From Chthonomonadia bacterium (GTDB taxonomy: Bacteria > Armatimonadota > HRBIN16): a DNA stretch of 64,000 bases. The stretch is taken from NCBI GenBank assembly GCA_013314755.1, contig JABUFA010000008.1:49080-113079 (forward strand), read 5' to 3'. This document shows positions 43,517-52,432 of this stretch, one piece after another. The position numbers were made by a program, and so were the translations under genes. Position 1 is the stretch's first letter. Each line of letters starts with the position of its first letter. Below the pieces are notes generated by a model. It was not told the DNA's origin. It saw nothing but the letters and a program-made list of their open reading frames with translations, and searched no databases.

Positions 43517-44118
43517 TATTCTGATCCCCCCAGAAGCACTTCCAGTCGCTGTTTCAGCAGGCGGCGGGCGCGGAACAGTCGCAGTTTCACACTGCCCACA
43601 CTGCATCCCAGCGCCTGCGCCATCTCCGAGTAGTCCATTCCTTCAATATCTCGCAACACAATCACCGCCCGGTGGTGGGCAGGCAGAGCGTTTATCGCCT
43701 TGCGCACGGTTTCGCGCAGTTCATTGCGTTCCACAACGGCGTGAGGGTCTACCTCCGCGTGCCCTCCGCCCACGTCCCAGTCCAGAGCCACCTCTGGGTG
43801 CGCCTTCTTGCGTTTCACATGGTCAATCGCCAGATGCACTCCGATGCGGATGAGCCAGGTGCGCAGTTGAGCCTCGCCACGAAAACTGCCCAGGGCGCGA
43901 TAGGCGCGCAGAAAGGTATCCTGCGTCAGGTCTTCGGCATCCTGCGTGTTGCCCACGACGCCCAGAATACTGCGGAACACTGCGGAGCGATGCTGTTCCC
44001 ACAGGATGCCGAAAGCCTCCATGTCGCCCGCGCGGCAACGCTCAATCAGCTGTTGCTCGCTGTTTTGCGGGGGGTGCTCTCCAGTTGTCACTCGCCACTC
44101 CCAAACTTGCGCATCCAT
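43516..44118 (-). CDS. ECF-family RNA polymerase sigma factor
   Basis: 200 residues. Sigma region 2 (about 25-95) has the DAEDLTQDTFLRAYRALGSF motif and RTWLIRIGVHLAIDHVKRKK. Region 4 (about 135-195) has RAVIVLRDIEGMDYSEMAQALGCSVGSVKLRLFRARRLL, the -35-binding helix-turn-helix. It is an RpoE-like extracytoplasmic-function sigma factor. It heads a four-gene unit with its anti-sigma factor, the inactive HtrA-like protein and the peroxiredoxin-like protein. GGGAG lies before ATG 44118. Self-activation is typical but no promoter pair was identified. Confidence 0.93.
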   Translation of the reverse strand: MDAQVWEWRVTTGEHPPQNSEQQLIERCRAGDMEAFGILWEQHRSAVFRSILGVVGNTQDAEDLTQDTFLRAYRALGSFRGEAQLRTWLIRIGVHLAIDHVKRKKAHPEVALDWDVGGGHAEVDPHAVVERNELRETVRKAINALPAHHRAVIVLRDIEGMDYSEMAQALGCSVGSVKLRLFRARRLLKQRLEVLLGGSE

Positions 44119-44139
44119 CGCGTTGCTCCCTTATCTATT

Positions 44140-44217
44140 CGGTGCGAGCACCGTAGGCTCCCCCTTGTGCCAACCCACACTGCGGAGAGACAGCTGGTGC
44201 CCGCACCGTCGTCTCTC
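44140..44217. promoter_or_regulatory. Inverted repeats in the sigma factor/SAM hydrolase divergent region
   Basis: CGGTGC-GA-GCACCG at 44140-44153 is followed by a nested hairpin: outer GAGAGAC (44185-44191)/GTCTCTC (44211-44217) and inner GGTGC (44196-44200)/GCACC (44203-44207). On the minus strand these fall in the leader of the sigma-factor mRNA and could be an operator or an mRNA structure. No function can be fixed. Confidence 0.4.
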
Positions 44218-44296
44218 TACCTGGCGGGCAACATCCCTCCGCAAGTCCTCCTTACTGTATCCAAATAATAGACGCCGGGCGCCTCTTTTTGTTATC

Positions 44297-45151
44297 ATGG
44301 TAAACGTGAGCCATATCATCACCCTGTTAACCGATTTCGGCACGCAAGACACCTACGTGGGCGTGATGAAAGGGGTCATCACCACCATCTGCCCGCAGGC
44401 GACGGTGATCGACCTCACGCACGAAGTGCCCCCGCAGGATATTGCCACCGGGGCGTTTCTGCTGGACATCTCGGTGGACTACTTCCCGCAGGGGACGGTG
44501 CACGTGGCGGTGGTGGACCCGGGCGTGGGCACGGAGAGAAAACCCATCGCCATCCAGACGGACAAAGCGTTTTTCGTGGGACCCGATAACGGTATCTTTA
44601 CGCTGGTACTGCACCGATACAGGATGCTTCTGGCGGTGCAATTGGACAACCCGAAATACCACCTCCCCCACACCAGCACCACCTTTCACGGCAGGGACAT
44701 TTTCGCGCCCGTCGCCGCCCACATGGCGAGTGGCGTGCCGCCCGAAGAGCTCGGCACACCGATTACCCGCCTGCAGCGATTGCCCCTTCCGCGCATCCGG
44801 GTGGAATGGCAGGGCATCCGCGCCACCGTGGTGCACATCGACCGCTTCGGCAACGCCATTACCAACCTTACGCACGCGGACTATCAGAGCTGGTGCGCCC
44901 GGTGGGATGTTAAGGAGCCAATCGTGCGGATTGGGCAGGGCGACATCCTGCTGACGATACACCGAACGTACGGGGATGTACCGGTGGGACAGCCTCTCGC
45001 GCTGTTCAGCAGTAGTGGGCGTCTTGAAATCGCGGTGAACGGGGGAAGCGCCCAGCAAACCTTTGGGCTTCGGCGAGGCGATGTGGTGTGGGTTCTGCGT
45101 CGCGAGGAATCCCCTCCGCCCCGCGTGCAGAGGTCACTGAACCTGGGTTAG
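44297..45151 (+). CDS. SAM hydroxide adenosyltransferase (SAM hydrolase, DUF62)
   Basis: 284 residues. The family motifs are in order: LTDFGTQDTYVGVMKG (D13 region), VHVAVVDPGVGTERKPI, VGPDNG, FHGRDIFAPVAAH, and the C-terminal domain with HIDRFGNAITNL. This fold includes fluorinase and chlorinase, but most bacterial members hydrolyse S-adenosylmethionine to adenosine and methionine using water. No halide-pocket feature argues otherwise. No Shine-Dalgarno sequence is seen before ATG 44297, so initiation may be leaderless or weak. It is the first plus-strand gene after the divergent sigma factor. Confidence 0.93.
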   Translation: MVNVSHIITLLTDFGTQDTYVGVMKGVITTICPQATVIDLTHEVPPQDIATGAFLLDISVDYFPQGTVHVAVVDPGVGTERKPIAIQTDKAFFVGPDNGIFTLVLHRYRMLLAVQLDNPKYHLPHTSTTFHGRDIFAPVAAHMASGVPPEELGTPITRLQRLPLPRIRVEWQGIRATVVHIDRFGNAITNLTHADYQSWCARWDVKEPIVRIGQGDILLTIHRTYGDVPVGQPLALFSSSGRLEIAVNGGSAQQTFGLRRGDVVWVLRREESPPPRVQRSLNLG

Positions 45152-45172
45152 ACTGTTGCAACGGATAATACG

Positions 45173-45400
45173 ATGAGCGAATTCGTTCTGTGTATCAACA
45201 ACAGGGACAATCCGGCGAGCCTGATCGTTGGGAAGGTATACCGCCGGCTGCCTGACCCCGAAGCCGAAGCGCACCATATGTTCCGTATCATCGACGAAGA
45301 CCTGTCGGAACCCGATGGTTACCTGTACCCGGCGTCACTGTTTGTGCCCATAGACCTGCCCGAAGAAGCAAAGCGCGCCCTTCTGTCGGCAGGGGCATAG
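45173..45400 (+). CDS. Small conserved-type hypothetical protein
   Basis: 75 residues, no signal peptide or membrane segment. Sequence blocks VLCINNRDNPASLIVGKVYRR and GYLYPASLFVPIDLPEEAK look like a compact beta-rich cytoplasmic protein that I recall as conserved in other phyla without an assigned role. It lies 21 bases after the SAM hydrolase stop, probably in the same transcript. The Shine-Dalgarno sequence is weak (ACGGA). Good codon pattern and an open frame free of overlap support it. Confidence 0.65.
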   Translation: MSEFVLCINNRDNPASLIVGKVYRRLPDPEAEAHHMFRIIDEDLSEPDGYLYPASLFVPIDLPEEAKRALLSAGA

Positions 45401-45497
45401 GGACGCGCATCCTCTCCCCTTCCGTTTCAAGCAGGAGAGAGCCTGTGCCCACCGCGAAACTAAACCTGTTCATCTAAAGGACGAAATGGAGGTCGGT

Positions 45498-46484
45498 ATG
45501 CGTCGATTCGGGTTGACACTGGTTGCGCTGGCGGGGATGTGCTTGCTGTTCAGTGCCTGCGCAAAGAAGCAGACATCCACCACCACAGGAGAGCAGTCTA
45601 CCACGCAGTTGCGCATTGCAGTGGTTCCCAAAGGCACGGCACACTCCTTCTGGCTGACGGTCAAAGCGGGCGCGGAACAGGCAGGCAAGGAAGAAGGGGT
45701 GCAGATTCTGTGGAAAGGTCCCGCCGAAGAGACCGACGTGGAAGGTCAACAGCGCATCCTGGAGGACTTCATCAACCAGAAGGTGGATGCGATTGTGATG
45801 GCGGCGTGCGATGCGGACGGCATGGTTCCCGTCGTCAAGCGGGCGGTGGATGCAGGTATCCCGGTAATCACTATTGACTCTGGCGTCAATTCCGACCTGC
45901 CGCTGAGCTTCGTGGCGACGGACAACGTGGCCGCGGCGGCGAAGGCGGCGGAAGTGCTGTGCGAACTGGTCGGCGGCAAGGGCAAAGTGGGCATGATTCC
46001 CTTCATCAAGGGAGCCGCCTCTTCCGAACAACGCGAGCAGGGCTTTCGGGAAGGCATCAAAAAGTGTCCGGGCGTAACGCTGGGACCGGTGCTCTACTCG
46101 CAGAGCCAGGTGGAACGCGCCATGCAGGTCACCGAAGACATGCTCACCGCCAATCCCGACCTGGTGGGCATCTTCGCCGCGAACGAACCGGGCGCGGTGG
46201 GCGCTGCAACGGTGCTGGAACAGCGCAAGCTGGCGGGCAAGGTCAAGCTGGTAGCCTTTGACGCCGCACAGCCGGAGATTGAAGCGCTCAAGCGCGGCAC
46301 CATTCAGGCGTTGATTGTGCAGAACCCCTTCAAGATGGGCTATGAGGGGGTGAAACTGGCTGTTCAGGCGATAAAGGGCGACCGCTCCAGCATTCCCAAG
46401 CGGGTGGATACCGGCGTGACCGTCGTCACGAAGGAGAATCTGGAGACGCCCGAGGTGCAGGAACTGCTCAAGGAGCACAAGTAG
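45498..46484 (+). CDS. Sugar ABC transporter substrate-binding lipoprotein
   Basis: 328 residues. The lipoprotein signal ends with lipobox LLFSAC. A type-1 periplasmic-binding domain follows: RIAVVPKGTAHSFWLTVKAGAEQAGKEEGV, INQKVDAIVMAACDADGM, GKGKVGMIPFIKG, LVGIFAANEPGAVGAA. It should bind a monosaccharide for an ABC importer, but no permease or ATPase gene is adjacent. ATG 45498 gives the better signal peptide and has GGAGGT close upstream; ATG 45486 is an alternative. Six bases separate it from the threonine dehydratase gene. Confidence 0.9.
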   Translation: MRRFGLTLVALAGMCLLFSACAKKQTSTTTGEQSTTQLRIAVVPKGTAHSFWLTVKAGAEQAGKEEGVQILWKGPAEETDVEGQQRILEDFINQKVDAIVMAACDADGMVPVVKRAVDAGIPVITIDSGVNSDLPLSFVATDNVAAAAKAAEVLCELVGGKGKVGMIPFIKGAASSEQREQGFREGIKKCPGVTLGPVLYSQSQVERAMQVTEDMLTANPDLVGIFAANEPGAVGAATVLEQRKLAGKVKLVAFDAAQPEIEALKRGTIQALIVQNPFKMGYEGVKLAVQAIKGDRSSIPKRVDTGVTVVTKENLETPEVQELLKEHK

Positions 46485-46490
46485 CGGACG

Positions 46491-47699
46491 ATGGTCCCTT
46501 TGGAGCGTATAGAAGAAGCCCGGCGGGCGGCGCAGGGAGTGGTTCAACACACGCCCCTGTTCCCGGCGCGAATGCTGAGCGAACTGACAGGCGTGCCCGT
46601 GTGGCTGAAGGTAGAGAGCTTTCAGCGCACCGGTTCGTTCAAGATACGAGGGGCATACGAGTTTGTGCGTCGCCTGCCGGCGGAGAAGCGTGCACGTGGC
46701 GTGGTGACCGGCTCCGCGGGCAATCATGCGCAGGGCGTTGCGCTCGCGGCGAAGATGTTCGGCATCCAGGCAACCATCTTCATGCCTGTGTTCGGTTCCA
46801 TCGCCAAGATGCAGGCGGCGAAGGCGTACGGCGCACAGGTGATCCTGCGCGGCGAGGGCTTCGCAGAGGCGGTGGAGGCTGCCCAGTCGTTCGCGCGGGA
46901 GACAGGCGCAACCTACGTGCCCGCCTATGACCATGATGACATCATCTGCGGGCAGGGGACCTGCGGGCTGGAGATACTGGATGACCTGCCGGAGGTCGAA
47001 CAGATTATCGTGCCTGTTGGAGGGGGCGGGCTGTTTGCCGGCATCGCCGCAGCGGTAAAGGCACGCAAGCCCGAGGTGCGTCTGGTCGGTGTGCAATCGG
47101 AGGGTGCGGATACGGCGGTTCGTTCGTGGCAGGAGGGCAAACTGGTGGACAATCCATCGGTGCGCTACACTCTCGCCGATGGTATCGCCGTGAAGTCGCC
47201 ATCCGAGCGCACCTTCGAGTATATCCGCCGCTACGCCGACGAGATGGTGACGGTGGATGACCGCAGTATCGCGCGGGCGGTGCTATGGCTTCTTGAGCGC
47301 AAGAAGATTGTAGCAGAGGGCGCGGGCGCGGCGGGGGTGGCGGCGGTGCAGAGCAGAAAGGTTCGCCCGCGAGGAGCAACGGTCATCGTGGTCTCCGGCG
47401 GCAACATCGACGCCAAAACGCTTTCCGACCTGATCGAGCGCGAAATGCTTCAGGCAAACCGCTACTACCACTTCTTTACCGCGGTGCCCGACCGCCCGGG
47501 TGGTCTTGCGGCGCTATTGAACTTAGTCGCGCAGGCGCAGGGCAACATTATGACGGTGAACCACAACCGCATCCATCCCTCCGTACCGCACGGCTGGACG
47601 GGCGTGGAGTTACTGGTGGAGGTGCGCGACGCCGAGCACATCGGGCATATCGAGCGTCTCCTGCGCTCCAGCGGTTACGAGATAACGGTGCTGGTATGA
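46491..47699 (+). CDS. Threonine ammonia-lyase with C-terminal ACT domain
   Basis: 402 residues. Pyridoxal phosphate binds K51 in QRTGSFKIRGAYEF, and the glycine-rich phosphate loop PVGGGGLFAG lies near 180. The last 75 residues (about 325-402; YHFFTAVPDRPGGLAALLNLVAQAQGNIMTVNHNRI) form one ACT domain, as in catabolic or IlvA-type enzymes with feedback control. It deaminates threonine to 2-oxobutyrate, the first step of isoleucine synthesis or threonine breakdown. Its stop overlaps the next ATG by four bases. Confidence 0.93.
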   Translation: MVPLERIEEARRAAQGVVQHTPLFPARMLSELTGVPVWLKVESFQRTGSFKIRGAYEFVRRLPAEKRARGVVTGSAGNHAQGVALAAKMFGIQATIFMPVFGSIAKMQAAKAYGAQVILRGEGFAEAVEAAQSFARETGATYVPAYDHDDIICGQGTCGLEILDDLPEVEQIIVPVGGGGLFAGIAAAVKARKPEVRLVGVQSEGADTAVRSWQEGKLVDNPSVRYTLADGIAVKSPSERTFEYIRRYADEMVTVDDRSIARAVLWLLERKKIVAEGAGAAGVAAVQSRKVRPRGATVIVVSGGNIDAKTLSDLIEREMLQANRYYHFFTAVPDRPGGLAALLNLVAQAQGNIMTVNHNRIHPSVPHGWTGVELLVEVRDAEHIGHIERLLRSSGYEITVLV

Positions 47700-48502
47700 G
47701 GGACACGCGCCTGACGGTGCTGATAGGGACGTTGCTGGCGGCGCTGGCGTGCATGCATCCCGTTTCGGCGCAGGTGTGGCAGGTACGCCAGCGAGGCACG
47801 ATACTGGAGATTTCTTACGGCAGCGGCTCCAGCTTCCCCCAGTACGCCGCCCTGCATCTGGACAGCGGGTACTTCCGCATGGTGCATTCGCCGCAGTCGG
47901 GATGGGGCACGTCGGTCATCCTGCTTCCCGCCTTCTGGTCGCGGGGCAGGTACTACCAGGGCGCGCCGGTGACCGCTACCTGGCGGACGGATGGCAGGGA
48001 TTTGCTGTTGTTCGTGTCAGGGACTATCGGCGGTTTGCAGGTGTCGCTGGAGGTGCGCCTGATGCCTCCTGCCCAGTATACTTTCGTGGCGCAGGTTCGC
48101 ACGTTGAGCGTCACCGGCAATGTTGTTCTGGACAATCGCCCTGGCGAGGCGTTCAAGCCGGTGATGCTGTCCTCCATGCACGTCTCCCCCACGCAGTGGG
48201 ATGCGCGTGCGGCGTATGTGGAAGGGCGCATTTACAACCTGCCCTCCAGCGGCTGGGTGATCCATCCGGCGGTCACGGCAAGCCGCTTCGGGCTTATCGG
48301 GGGCAGGTCCGCCTGGAAGCCGAACGCACCGACGATAGAGGTTGTTCTGCAACAGCCCCGCTCCTTGCAGGTAACCGGCTGGGTCACTTACAGCACCAAC
48401 CCCAACGACGACAATGTGGGTTTCTGGTGTGCCTCCGCGCAGTTGCTTCGTTCGTGGAGATACACCCTTCGCGCCACTGCGGTACATCCTCTTCCTCGGT
48501 GA
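47696..48502 (+). CDS. Secreted hypothetical beta-rich protein
   Basis: 268 residues. A signal peptide ending around PVSAQ (about 25) precedes a beta-rich single domain (WQVRQRGTILEISYGSGSSFPQYAALHLDSGYFRMVH). No catalytic motif or known family was recognised. It overlaps the threonine dehydratase stop by four bases, though no functional link is evident. The absence of cysteine pairs and the aromatic strands would suit a periplasmic or surface-binding protein. It may be the last gene of the SAM hydrolase-ilvA transcript. Confidence 0.78.
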   Translation: MRDTRLTVLIGTLLAALACMHPVSAQVWQVRQRGTILEISYGSGSSFPQYAALHLDSGYFRMVHSPQSGWGTSVILLPAFWSRGRYYQGAPVTATWRTDGRDLLLFVSGTIGGLQVSLEVRLMPPAQYTFVAQVRTLSVTGNVVLDNRPGEAFKPVMLSSMHVSPTQWDARAAYVEGRIYNLPSSGWVIHPAVTASRFGLIGGRSAWKPNAPTIEVVLQQPRSLQVTGWVTYSTNPNDDNVGFWCASAQLLRSWRYTLRATAVHPLPR

Positions 48503-48581
48503 GGAGCAATCCTCTCAAGACTCTCGTTGGCTCTGGCAATAATTTAGTACTGGTATATTTCCCCTGATTTGGGTGATACAC

Positions 48582-49529
48582 ATGCGAATGCTTATGACAT
48601 CTGTCATACTGGCTCTTGGGGTGGCATCATCCGTTTTATGCCAGCAGGAGGGGCCAAAGGTCTCAGGAGTACTGGAGTATTACTTCAGAGCACTTCAGAA
48701 TGGTGGTCACCTGCGCACAGACCAGCGAGCAGAGTGGCTGAACATCAAAGTACAGTTACGCCCCGAGCTTCGCCTGGTGGGAGGTACTGTTAAAATCGGC
48801 AACCGTGCCAGAATACTGGATGAGAGCTACTTGGAGTGGGGCCAGGGACACACGCTATGGCGAATGGGGCGATTCCGCTCTGCGTTTGGGCACAGTGACT
48901 GGAGCGCTCGCTACTACGATGGCTTCGTGCGCCTGCCCATCATGCGAACCGCTCCTCTGGCAGGCTACTCCCGGATTTTCCTGCTGACCCGACTGGATGC
49001 CGGGCTGGACCTGCGCACCTCCACAAGCAACGCGGAATACTCCATCGGTTGCATAGATGCCTCCACCAGTAGTTATCAGATAATGCCGCAAACGATTGAC
49101 CACGTGGTAGCGCGGATACAGACCGACTGGAACAGTTTGCTGATCGGTGTCAACGCTCTGGCAGGATTACGGTCGCCCGCGGGACAACACACGCGCCTGT
49201 TCCTGCTGGACGGTATCTGGAGTGTTCCACAGTGGCAGATGATAGCAGAAATTATGACAGGCGAGGCATTGGGTGGCAGGGCGAGTGGCTACCACCTGGA
49301 CATCTTCTGGCATCCTGTTCAGACCCCTCGCACGACCTTCCATGTGCGTACGGAGTGGTTGAAGCTGGACAGCATGCCCACAGAGGCTTCTTTGCATACC
49401 GCGGGCATCAAGCATTTTCTCACCCCGAACCTTGTACTGTCTGTCGGCTACTCGTGGGGTAACGAATCGCCTATCACACGTGGCAATCGCGGCTGGTATG
49501 CGCAGCTGCTGACGCTCATCTACTTCTAA
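48582..49529 (+). CDS. Outer-membrane beta-barrel (porin-like) protein
   Basis: About 315 residues. A signal peptide (about 1-18, ending VLC-QQ) is followed by alternating amphipathic strands (WLNIKVQLRPELRLVGGTV, FHVRTEWLKLDSM, LVLSVGYSWGNE) and a C-terminal aromatic residue in LLTLIYF. The terminal Phe is the BAM-recognition sign of outer-membrane barrels, direct evidence for a diderm envelope. Starts at GTG 48573 or ATG 48582/48588 are possible; ATG 48582 keeps a compact signal peptide. It is 20 bases upstream of the cupredoxin gene, with which it forms a likely operon. The cargo is unknown. Confidence 0.82.
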   Translation: MRMLMTSVILALGVASSVLCQQEGPKVSGVLEYYFRALQNGGHLRTDQRAEWLNIKVQLRPELRLVGGTVKIGNRARILDESYLEWGQGHTLWRMGRFRSAFGHSDWSARYYDGFVRLPIMRTAPLAGYSRIFLLTRLDAGLDLRTSTSNAEYSIGCIDASTSSYQIMPQTIDHVVARIQTDWNSLLIGVNALAGLRSPAGQHTRLFLLDGIWSVPQWQMIAEIMTGEALGGRASGYHLDIFWHPVQTPRTTFHVRTEWLKLDSMPTEASLHTAGIKHFLTPNLVLSVGYSWGNESPITRGNRGWYAQLLTLIYF

Positions 49530-49549
49530 GTTCGGGAGGTCTTACAGAA

Positions 49550-50131
49550 ATGTGGCACAACAGCTTTTTGCTGGGTAGCGTTATCTTCTCCACACTGTTC
49601 ACTCAGCCGCCCGGCGCCGAGGTGACCGGGCAGGTGCTGATGTTAGGAAAACCGGTGCGCGATGCTGTAGTTTATCTGGAGGGCGCCCCGAAACCATCGC
49701 CGCTGCCGAAAGCGGTTGTGGATCAGCGGAACAAAACCTTTGTGCCGCACGTGCTGGTCGTAACGGTGGGCACGACGGTAGAGTTTCCCAATAACGACGT
49801 GGTGTTGCACAATGTGTTCGCCTACTACGAGGCGAAGCGCTTTGACCTCGGTATGTACCGACGCGGCACATCGAGGTCCGTAACCTTTGATAAGCCGGGT
49901 ATTGTGGCGCTCCTGTGCAACATCCACCCAGATATGAGCGCATACATCTTTGTGGTAGATACCCCCTACTATGCCCTGACCGATAAGAATGGGCAATTTC
50001 GGATTCGCAGCATAGTGCCGGGCACTTACACGTTGCGCGTCTGGCATGAAAGCGGTGCAGCACTCAGCCAGAAAGTAACTCTCAAGGGGAATGAGGCGTA
50101 TACTTTGTCTCTCGCCCTGAAAGGTAAGTAG
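49550..50131 (+). CDS. Secreted cupredoxin-domain protein (MauL/plastocyanin-like)
   Basis: 193 residues. A signal peptide of about 20 residues leads to a cupredoxin domain. Type-1 copper ligands are H87 (LHNVF), C123, H126 and M129 in CNIHPDMSAYI. The last 50 residues (DKNGQFRIRSIVPGTYTLRVWHE) are a carboxypeptidase-regulatory-like beta-sandwich. It should bind copper in the periplasm or on the cell surface and either carry electrons or sense copper or redox state. GGGAGG precedes ATG 49550. It sits between the barrel and the GGDEF/HD-GYP gene, a trio I have seen in pattern in other bacteria. Confidence 0.87.
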   Translation: MWHNSFLLGSVIFSTLFTQPPGAEVTGQVLMLGKPVRDAVVYLEGAPKPSPLPKAVVDQRNKTFVPHVLVVTVGTTVEFPNNDVVLHNVFAYYEAKRFDLGMYRRGTSRSVTFDKPGIVALLCNIHPDMSAYIFVVDTPYYALTDKNGQFRIRSIVPGTYTLRVWHESGAALSQKVTLKGNEAYTLSLALKGK

Positions 50132-50168
50132 CGAAGGGTACGACCACAGCGTTGAGCGAAGCAGAACA

Positions 50169-52346
50169 ATGAGGCTCTCCTTGCAAGCCAGAATCTGGCT
50201 GTTGAGTATCGGAGTAGTTGTCGGATTCACCCTGGTTACCCTGTTGCTCGTCGCTTTCCTGATACGGCGAGAGGTAGAGCGCACCATTCGCCGCGACGCA
50301 AAGGGCATCAGTATTGTGCTGACACACCTGATGCATGAACGCCTGGCTGGTATGAGAGAACAGTCGCAGATGATCGCGCGATGGACGCCCTTCAAGTACC
50401 TGATACCTCTGGAAACTGATACCTTCCCCCGCGAAACCAACGAACCAGATTGGTCTACTATCTCCGACACTGCGGAGTCTTATCGTGCAGACCTGCAAGC
50501 GGATTTCGTGTTCATCACGGACAGGTGGGGTAAGGTTATCGGCTCTGCGGGGGCGGGGGCAGATGACGCGGAGCAGTTGAAGGACCCCGGCGCTCAGCAG
50601 TCACTGCATGGCGGCGCCTGGGCTGGGGTCAAAGTGTGGAAAGGCATGTTACTGCTGGGAGTATCCGTGCCCATTCAGGTAGGAGGGTATCATCGCGGCA
50701 CTTTCAACGTGTATGATGCCGTGGATTCGAACACGGCGCGGGATTTGCGCCAGACGATAGGAAGCGATATCGCTTTCGTGTGCAAAGGGAAAGTGGCTGG
50801 GGCATCGTTAGCAGGCGTTCATCAATTACCTGTATTTCATAGTGTCGCTCCTGTACTGCTCAACATCAACGGGACGCGCTATTTTGCACTTTACACTCCT
50901 GTGACCGGCACTTCGCCCGCAGATGAGGCAGGCTTTGTTTTGCTAAAGCCCTATGATGAAGCGATGTCTGCGTTCTATCGCCTGCGTGTGGCACTTGTCC
51001 TGGTGTCGGCGGCGACGCTGTTGCTTGCCCTCATGGTAGGCGCCGCGATTTCACGCGGTATTACCCGTCCGCTCAGCGGCGTGGTGGAGGCAGCACGACT
51101 GCTCCAGCAGGGGGAATGGCCCCCTCGCTTCCAGGTGAATCGTTCGGATGAAATTGGGCTTCTGCAGTCTGTGTTCAACGACATGACCGAGGCACTGCGC
51201 ACAAACCAGGAGAGACTGCTCGCTCTTCTGGATATCGATCCTCTGACCGAAATATACAATCACCGCAGCTTTCAGGAAAGGTTACACCAGGAAGCCATCC
51301 GTTGTAGCGGTTCCAGGGAGCCGCTGTCCCTGTTGTTGATTGACATAGACCACTTTGCGCAGTTCAACAGTCGACACAGCCACGCGGTAGGAGATCAGGC
51401 TTTGCGCAGTGTCGCCGCATTGATTCGCGGCAGCGTGCCCGAAATTGCACTTGTAGCACGCTACGGTGGAGAAGAGTTCGGCGTGCTGTTACCGCAACAC
51501 ACTGCAGAACAGGCGGTCTGTCTGGCAGAAACCATCCGCCACAACGTGTATGCGGGCACGCAGGAGAGCTGTGCTGAGGCGTTGACGGTCAGCATCGGAT
51601 GCGCAGAATATGGCGTACACTCCACACAGCCCGGCGGTCTGGTGGTGGCTGCCGAGATTGCCATGTCCCTGGCAAAGCAATTGGGGCGCAACCGGGTGTG
51701 CCGCTTCGATAACGTACCCGGTGCCGATGGGGAAACCGACCCCTATCAGTTGCACAAACTCCTGCAGGACGGCAGTTTGGCAACCATCCAGGCACTTGCC
51801 GCTGCGGTAGACGCAAAGGACGCTTACACGCAAGGGCATTCCGCCAGAGTGGCGCACTATGCCTGTGATCTGGCACGCTACATTGGGCTTTCAGAGGACG
51901 AGATTGACCTGATACATGTGACGGCGCTGTTGCACGATGTGGGCAAAATTGGGATACCCGATAGCATTCTGAAAAAGCAGGCGCCCCTGGATCCGGAAGA
52001 ACGTGCCATTATGGAGACCCACCCGGTGCTGGGCGAGACGATTGTCAAAAAGGCGCCGCAGCTGTCAGCCACTCTGCCAGGAGTACGTTACCATCACGAG
52101 CGATGGGACGGCAAAGGCTACCCTGACGGGCTGGCAGGCGAATCCATCCCCTTTATCGCACGTATTCTGGCGATTGCTGATACCTTTGATGCGATGACCA
52201 GTGACCGCCCCTATCGCAAAGGGCTTCCGATAGAAGTGGCGTTACAGGAGATACAAAAGGGAGCGGGAACACAGTTTGACCCTCACCTGGCACCGCTCTT
52301 CGTGGCAATGATGCAGGAGTCGGTTCCTCTCAAACGGGCAGCATAG
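50169..52346 (+). CDS. Membrane sensor with HAMP, GGDEF and HD-GYP domains
   Basis: 725 residues. Membrane helices at about 9-32 and 273-295 enclose a dCACHE-like periplasmic sensor. HAMP (about 296-348), GGDEF domain with GGEEF (433-437), and HD-GYP with HDVGK (589-593) and HHERWDGKGYP (642-652) follow. The cyclase core keeps its metal Asp and GGEEF, but the inhibitory I-site RxxD is lost (sequence PEIA before LVARYGG), and the lysine of DIDHFK is Ala. HD-GYP residues are complete, so net hydrolysis of cyclic di-GMP is likely. It is 37 bases after the cupredoxin gene, whose copper or redox state may be its input. Confidence 0.94.
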   Translation: MRLSLQARIWLLSIGVVVGFTLVTLLLVAFLIRREVERTIRRDAKGISIVLTHLMHERLAGMREQSQMIARWTPFKYLIPLETDTFPRETNEPDWSTISDTAESYRADLQADFVFITDRWGKVIGSAGAGADDAEQLKDPGAQQSLHGGAWAGVKVWKGMLLLGVSVPIQVGGYHRGTFNVYDAVDSNTARDLRQTIGSDIAFVCKGKVAGASLAGVHQLPVFHSVAPVLLNINGTRYFALYTPVTGTSPADEAGFVLLKPYDEAMSAFYRLRVALVLVSAATLLLALMVGAAISRGITRPLSGVVEAARLLQQGEWPPRFQVNRSDEIGLLQSVFNDMTEALRTNQERLLALLDIDPLTEIYNHRSFQERLHQEAIRCSGSREPLSLLLIDIDHFAQFNSRHSHAVGDQALRSVAALIRGSVPEIALVARYGGEEFGVLLPQHTAEQAVCLAETIRHNVYAGTQESCAEALTVSIGCAEYGVHSTQPGGLVVAAEIAMSLAKQLGRNRVCRFDNVPGADGETDPYQLHKLLQDGSLATIQALAAAVDAKDAYTQGHSARVAHYACDLARYIGLSEDEIDLIHVTALLHDVGKIGIPDSILKKQAPLDPEERAIMETHPVLGETIVKKAPQLSATLPGVRYHHERWDGKGYPDGLAGESIPFIARILAIADTFDAMTSDRPYRKGLPIEVALQEIQKGAGTQFDPHLAPLFVAMMQESVPLKRAA

Positions 52347-52366
52347 CCAGAACCGCAAAGTGTCTC

Positions 52367-52395
52367 TTGTGCTCTCTGGATGCTCGCGCTATAAT
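52367..52395 (+). promoter_or_regulatory. Strong sigma-70 promoter of the following membrane protein
   Basis: TTGTGC (52367-52372), 17-base spacer, perfect TATAAT (52390-52395); GAGGTGAGG ribosome site and ATG 52433 follow. The next gene is therefore a separate transcript from the c-di-GMP gene. Confidence 0.68.
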
Positions 52396-52432
52396 GCGTA
52401 CTACAGACCTGCACTCTCTCGAGGTGAGGCTA

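Noticed and set aside
44217..44234. Five-residue leader peptide (MLPAR) on the minus strand before the sigma factor
   Set aside because: The ribosome-site spacing is wrong and nothing supports attenuation.
45474..47096. Minus-strand frame of 540 codons
   Set aside because: It overlaps the sugar-binding and threonine dehydratase genes antisense; the sequence is low-quality and has no motifs.
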